A stretch of DNA of 13,602 bases, from positions 1 through 13,602 of the forward strand of contig CAZJHM010000020.1 in assembly GCA_964545925.1 (NCBI GenBank), in the 5' to 3' direction. The position numbers were made by a program, and so were the translations under genes. The stretch comes from CAZJHM01 sp964545925 (GTDB taxonomy: Archaea > Iainarchaeota > Iainarchaeia > Iainarchaeales > CAZJHM01). The notes under the pieces were generated by a model. It did not search any database, was not told the DNA's origin, and worked only from the letters and a program-made list of their open reading frames with translations. Shown piece by piece: positions 13,426-13,602 of the stretch; positions within the stretch are counted from its first letter, which is position 1, and each line of letters starts with the position of its first letter.

Positions 13426-13602
13426 ATGGAATATTGGATTGAAGTAGTTGATGATGTTAAGAAAAAATTGAATAATCTTGATTACACTCTAAAAGAACAA
13501 ATCTTAAAAGCAATTCAATCTCTCAAATATGATCCACACAGAAAAGGTAAATGTATAGGTTCTGGAAAATCAGGAATTGTTTTTTATGAAAAAAGAATTT
13601 TT
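13426..13602 (+). CDS. RelE/ParE-like toxin, 5' part (cut by window end)
   Basis: The first 59 residues of a gene running off the window. MEYWIEVVDDVKKKLNNLD followed by LKEQILKAIQSLKYDPHRKGKCIGSGKSGIVFYEKRIF fits the opening of the RelE/ParE toxin fold: an initial strand, two helices with the 'K-x-L-x-x-L-D...I-x-x-A-I-x-x-L-x-x-x-P' pattern, then the first strands of the sheet with a G-rich turn before the expected R-I-x-Y region. RelE members cut mRNA in the ribosomal A site and ParE members poison gyrase; the catalytic C-terminal residues lie outside the window, so the two cannot be separated. AAAAGGT about 6 bases before the ATG is a weak Shine-Dalgarno. It probably forms an operon with the 45-residue gene. 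Confidence 0.6.
   Translation, partial: MEYWIEVVDDVKKKLNNLDYTLKEQILKAIQSLKYDPHRKGKCIGSGKSGIVFYEKRIF

Overview
The window looks like a piece of a small, AT-rich archaeal genome of the DPANN type, most likely in or near Pacearchaeota/Woesearchaeota. The evidence is an archaeal 16S rRNA with an intact anti-Shine-Dalgarno end, tRNA-Ala(UGC) between 16S and 23S, bulge-helix-bulge processing signals around both rRNAs, TATA boxes placed for leaderless mRNAs, AGA-rich and Lys-rich proteins, and an archaeal YchF-type GTPase. The phylum is inferred from general appearance; no tree was possible.

Layout. 1-648 is the C-terminal end of a LamG-type surface protein cut by the window edge. 694-1888 holds three small, very basic unrecognised proteins, each with its own TATA box. 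1889-2153 is the rRNA promoter and leader. 2154-6877 is the rRNA operon (16S, tRNA-Ala, 23S; no 5S). 7068-7916 holds two orphan small genes, one with the clearest Shine-Dalgarno in the window. 8017-8280 is acylphosphatase. 8356-9345 (minus strand) is the YchF/Obg-like GTPase, broken by a 100-N scaffold gap. Divergent from it, a six-helix membrane protein (9456-10205) is followed after one base by a large SMC-superfamily ATPase (10207-13143). The right edge holds a direct repeat and a probable small toxin-antitoxin pair, with the toxin cut by the edge.

Most interesting points. (1) The SMC-superfamily protein has clear SMC-type ATPase heads but no SMC hinge; the exact middle of its coiled coil carries a Rad50-style CPTC zinc hook. 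(2) The 23S rRNA has several substitutions at nearly universal peptidyl-transferase and A-loop positions (C2452U, A2503C, U2504C, U2552G, C2556A in E. coli numbering), while the rest of the core looks intact. (3) The 16S decoding helix has an A1405-U1496 pair in place of the usual G-C. (4) Both rRNA precursors can be folded by eye into textbook bulge-helix-bulge motifs, and the outer 16S strand can pair alternatively with the 5' end of tRNA-Ala.

Working together: the rRNA operon, the YchF-like ribosome-associated GTPase and the SMC-like ATPase are housekeeping functions. No metabolic pathway or classical defence system is visible apart from the possible toxin-antitoxin pair.
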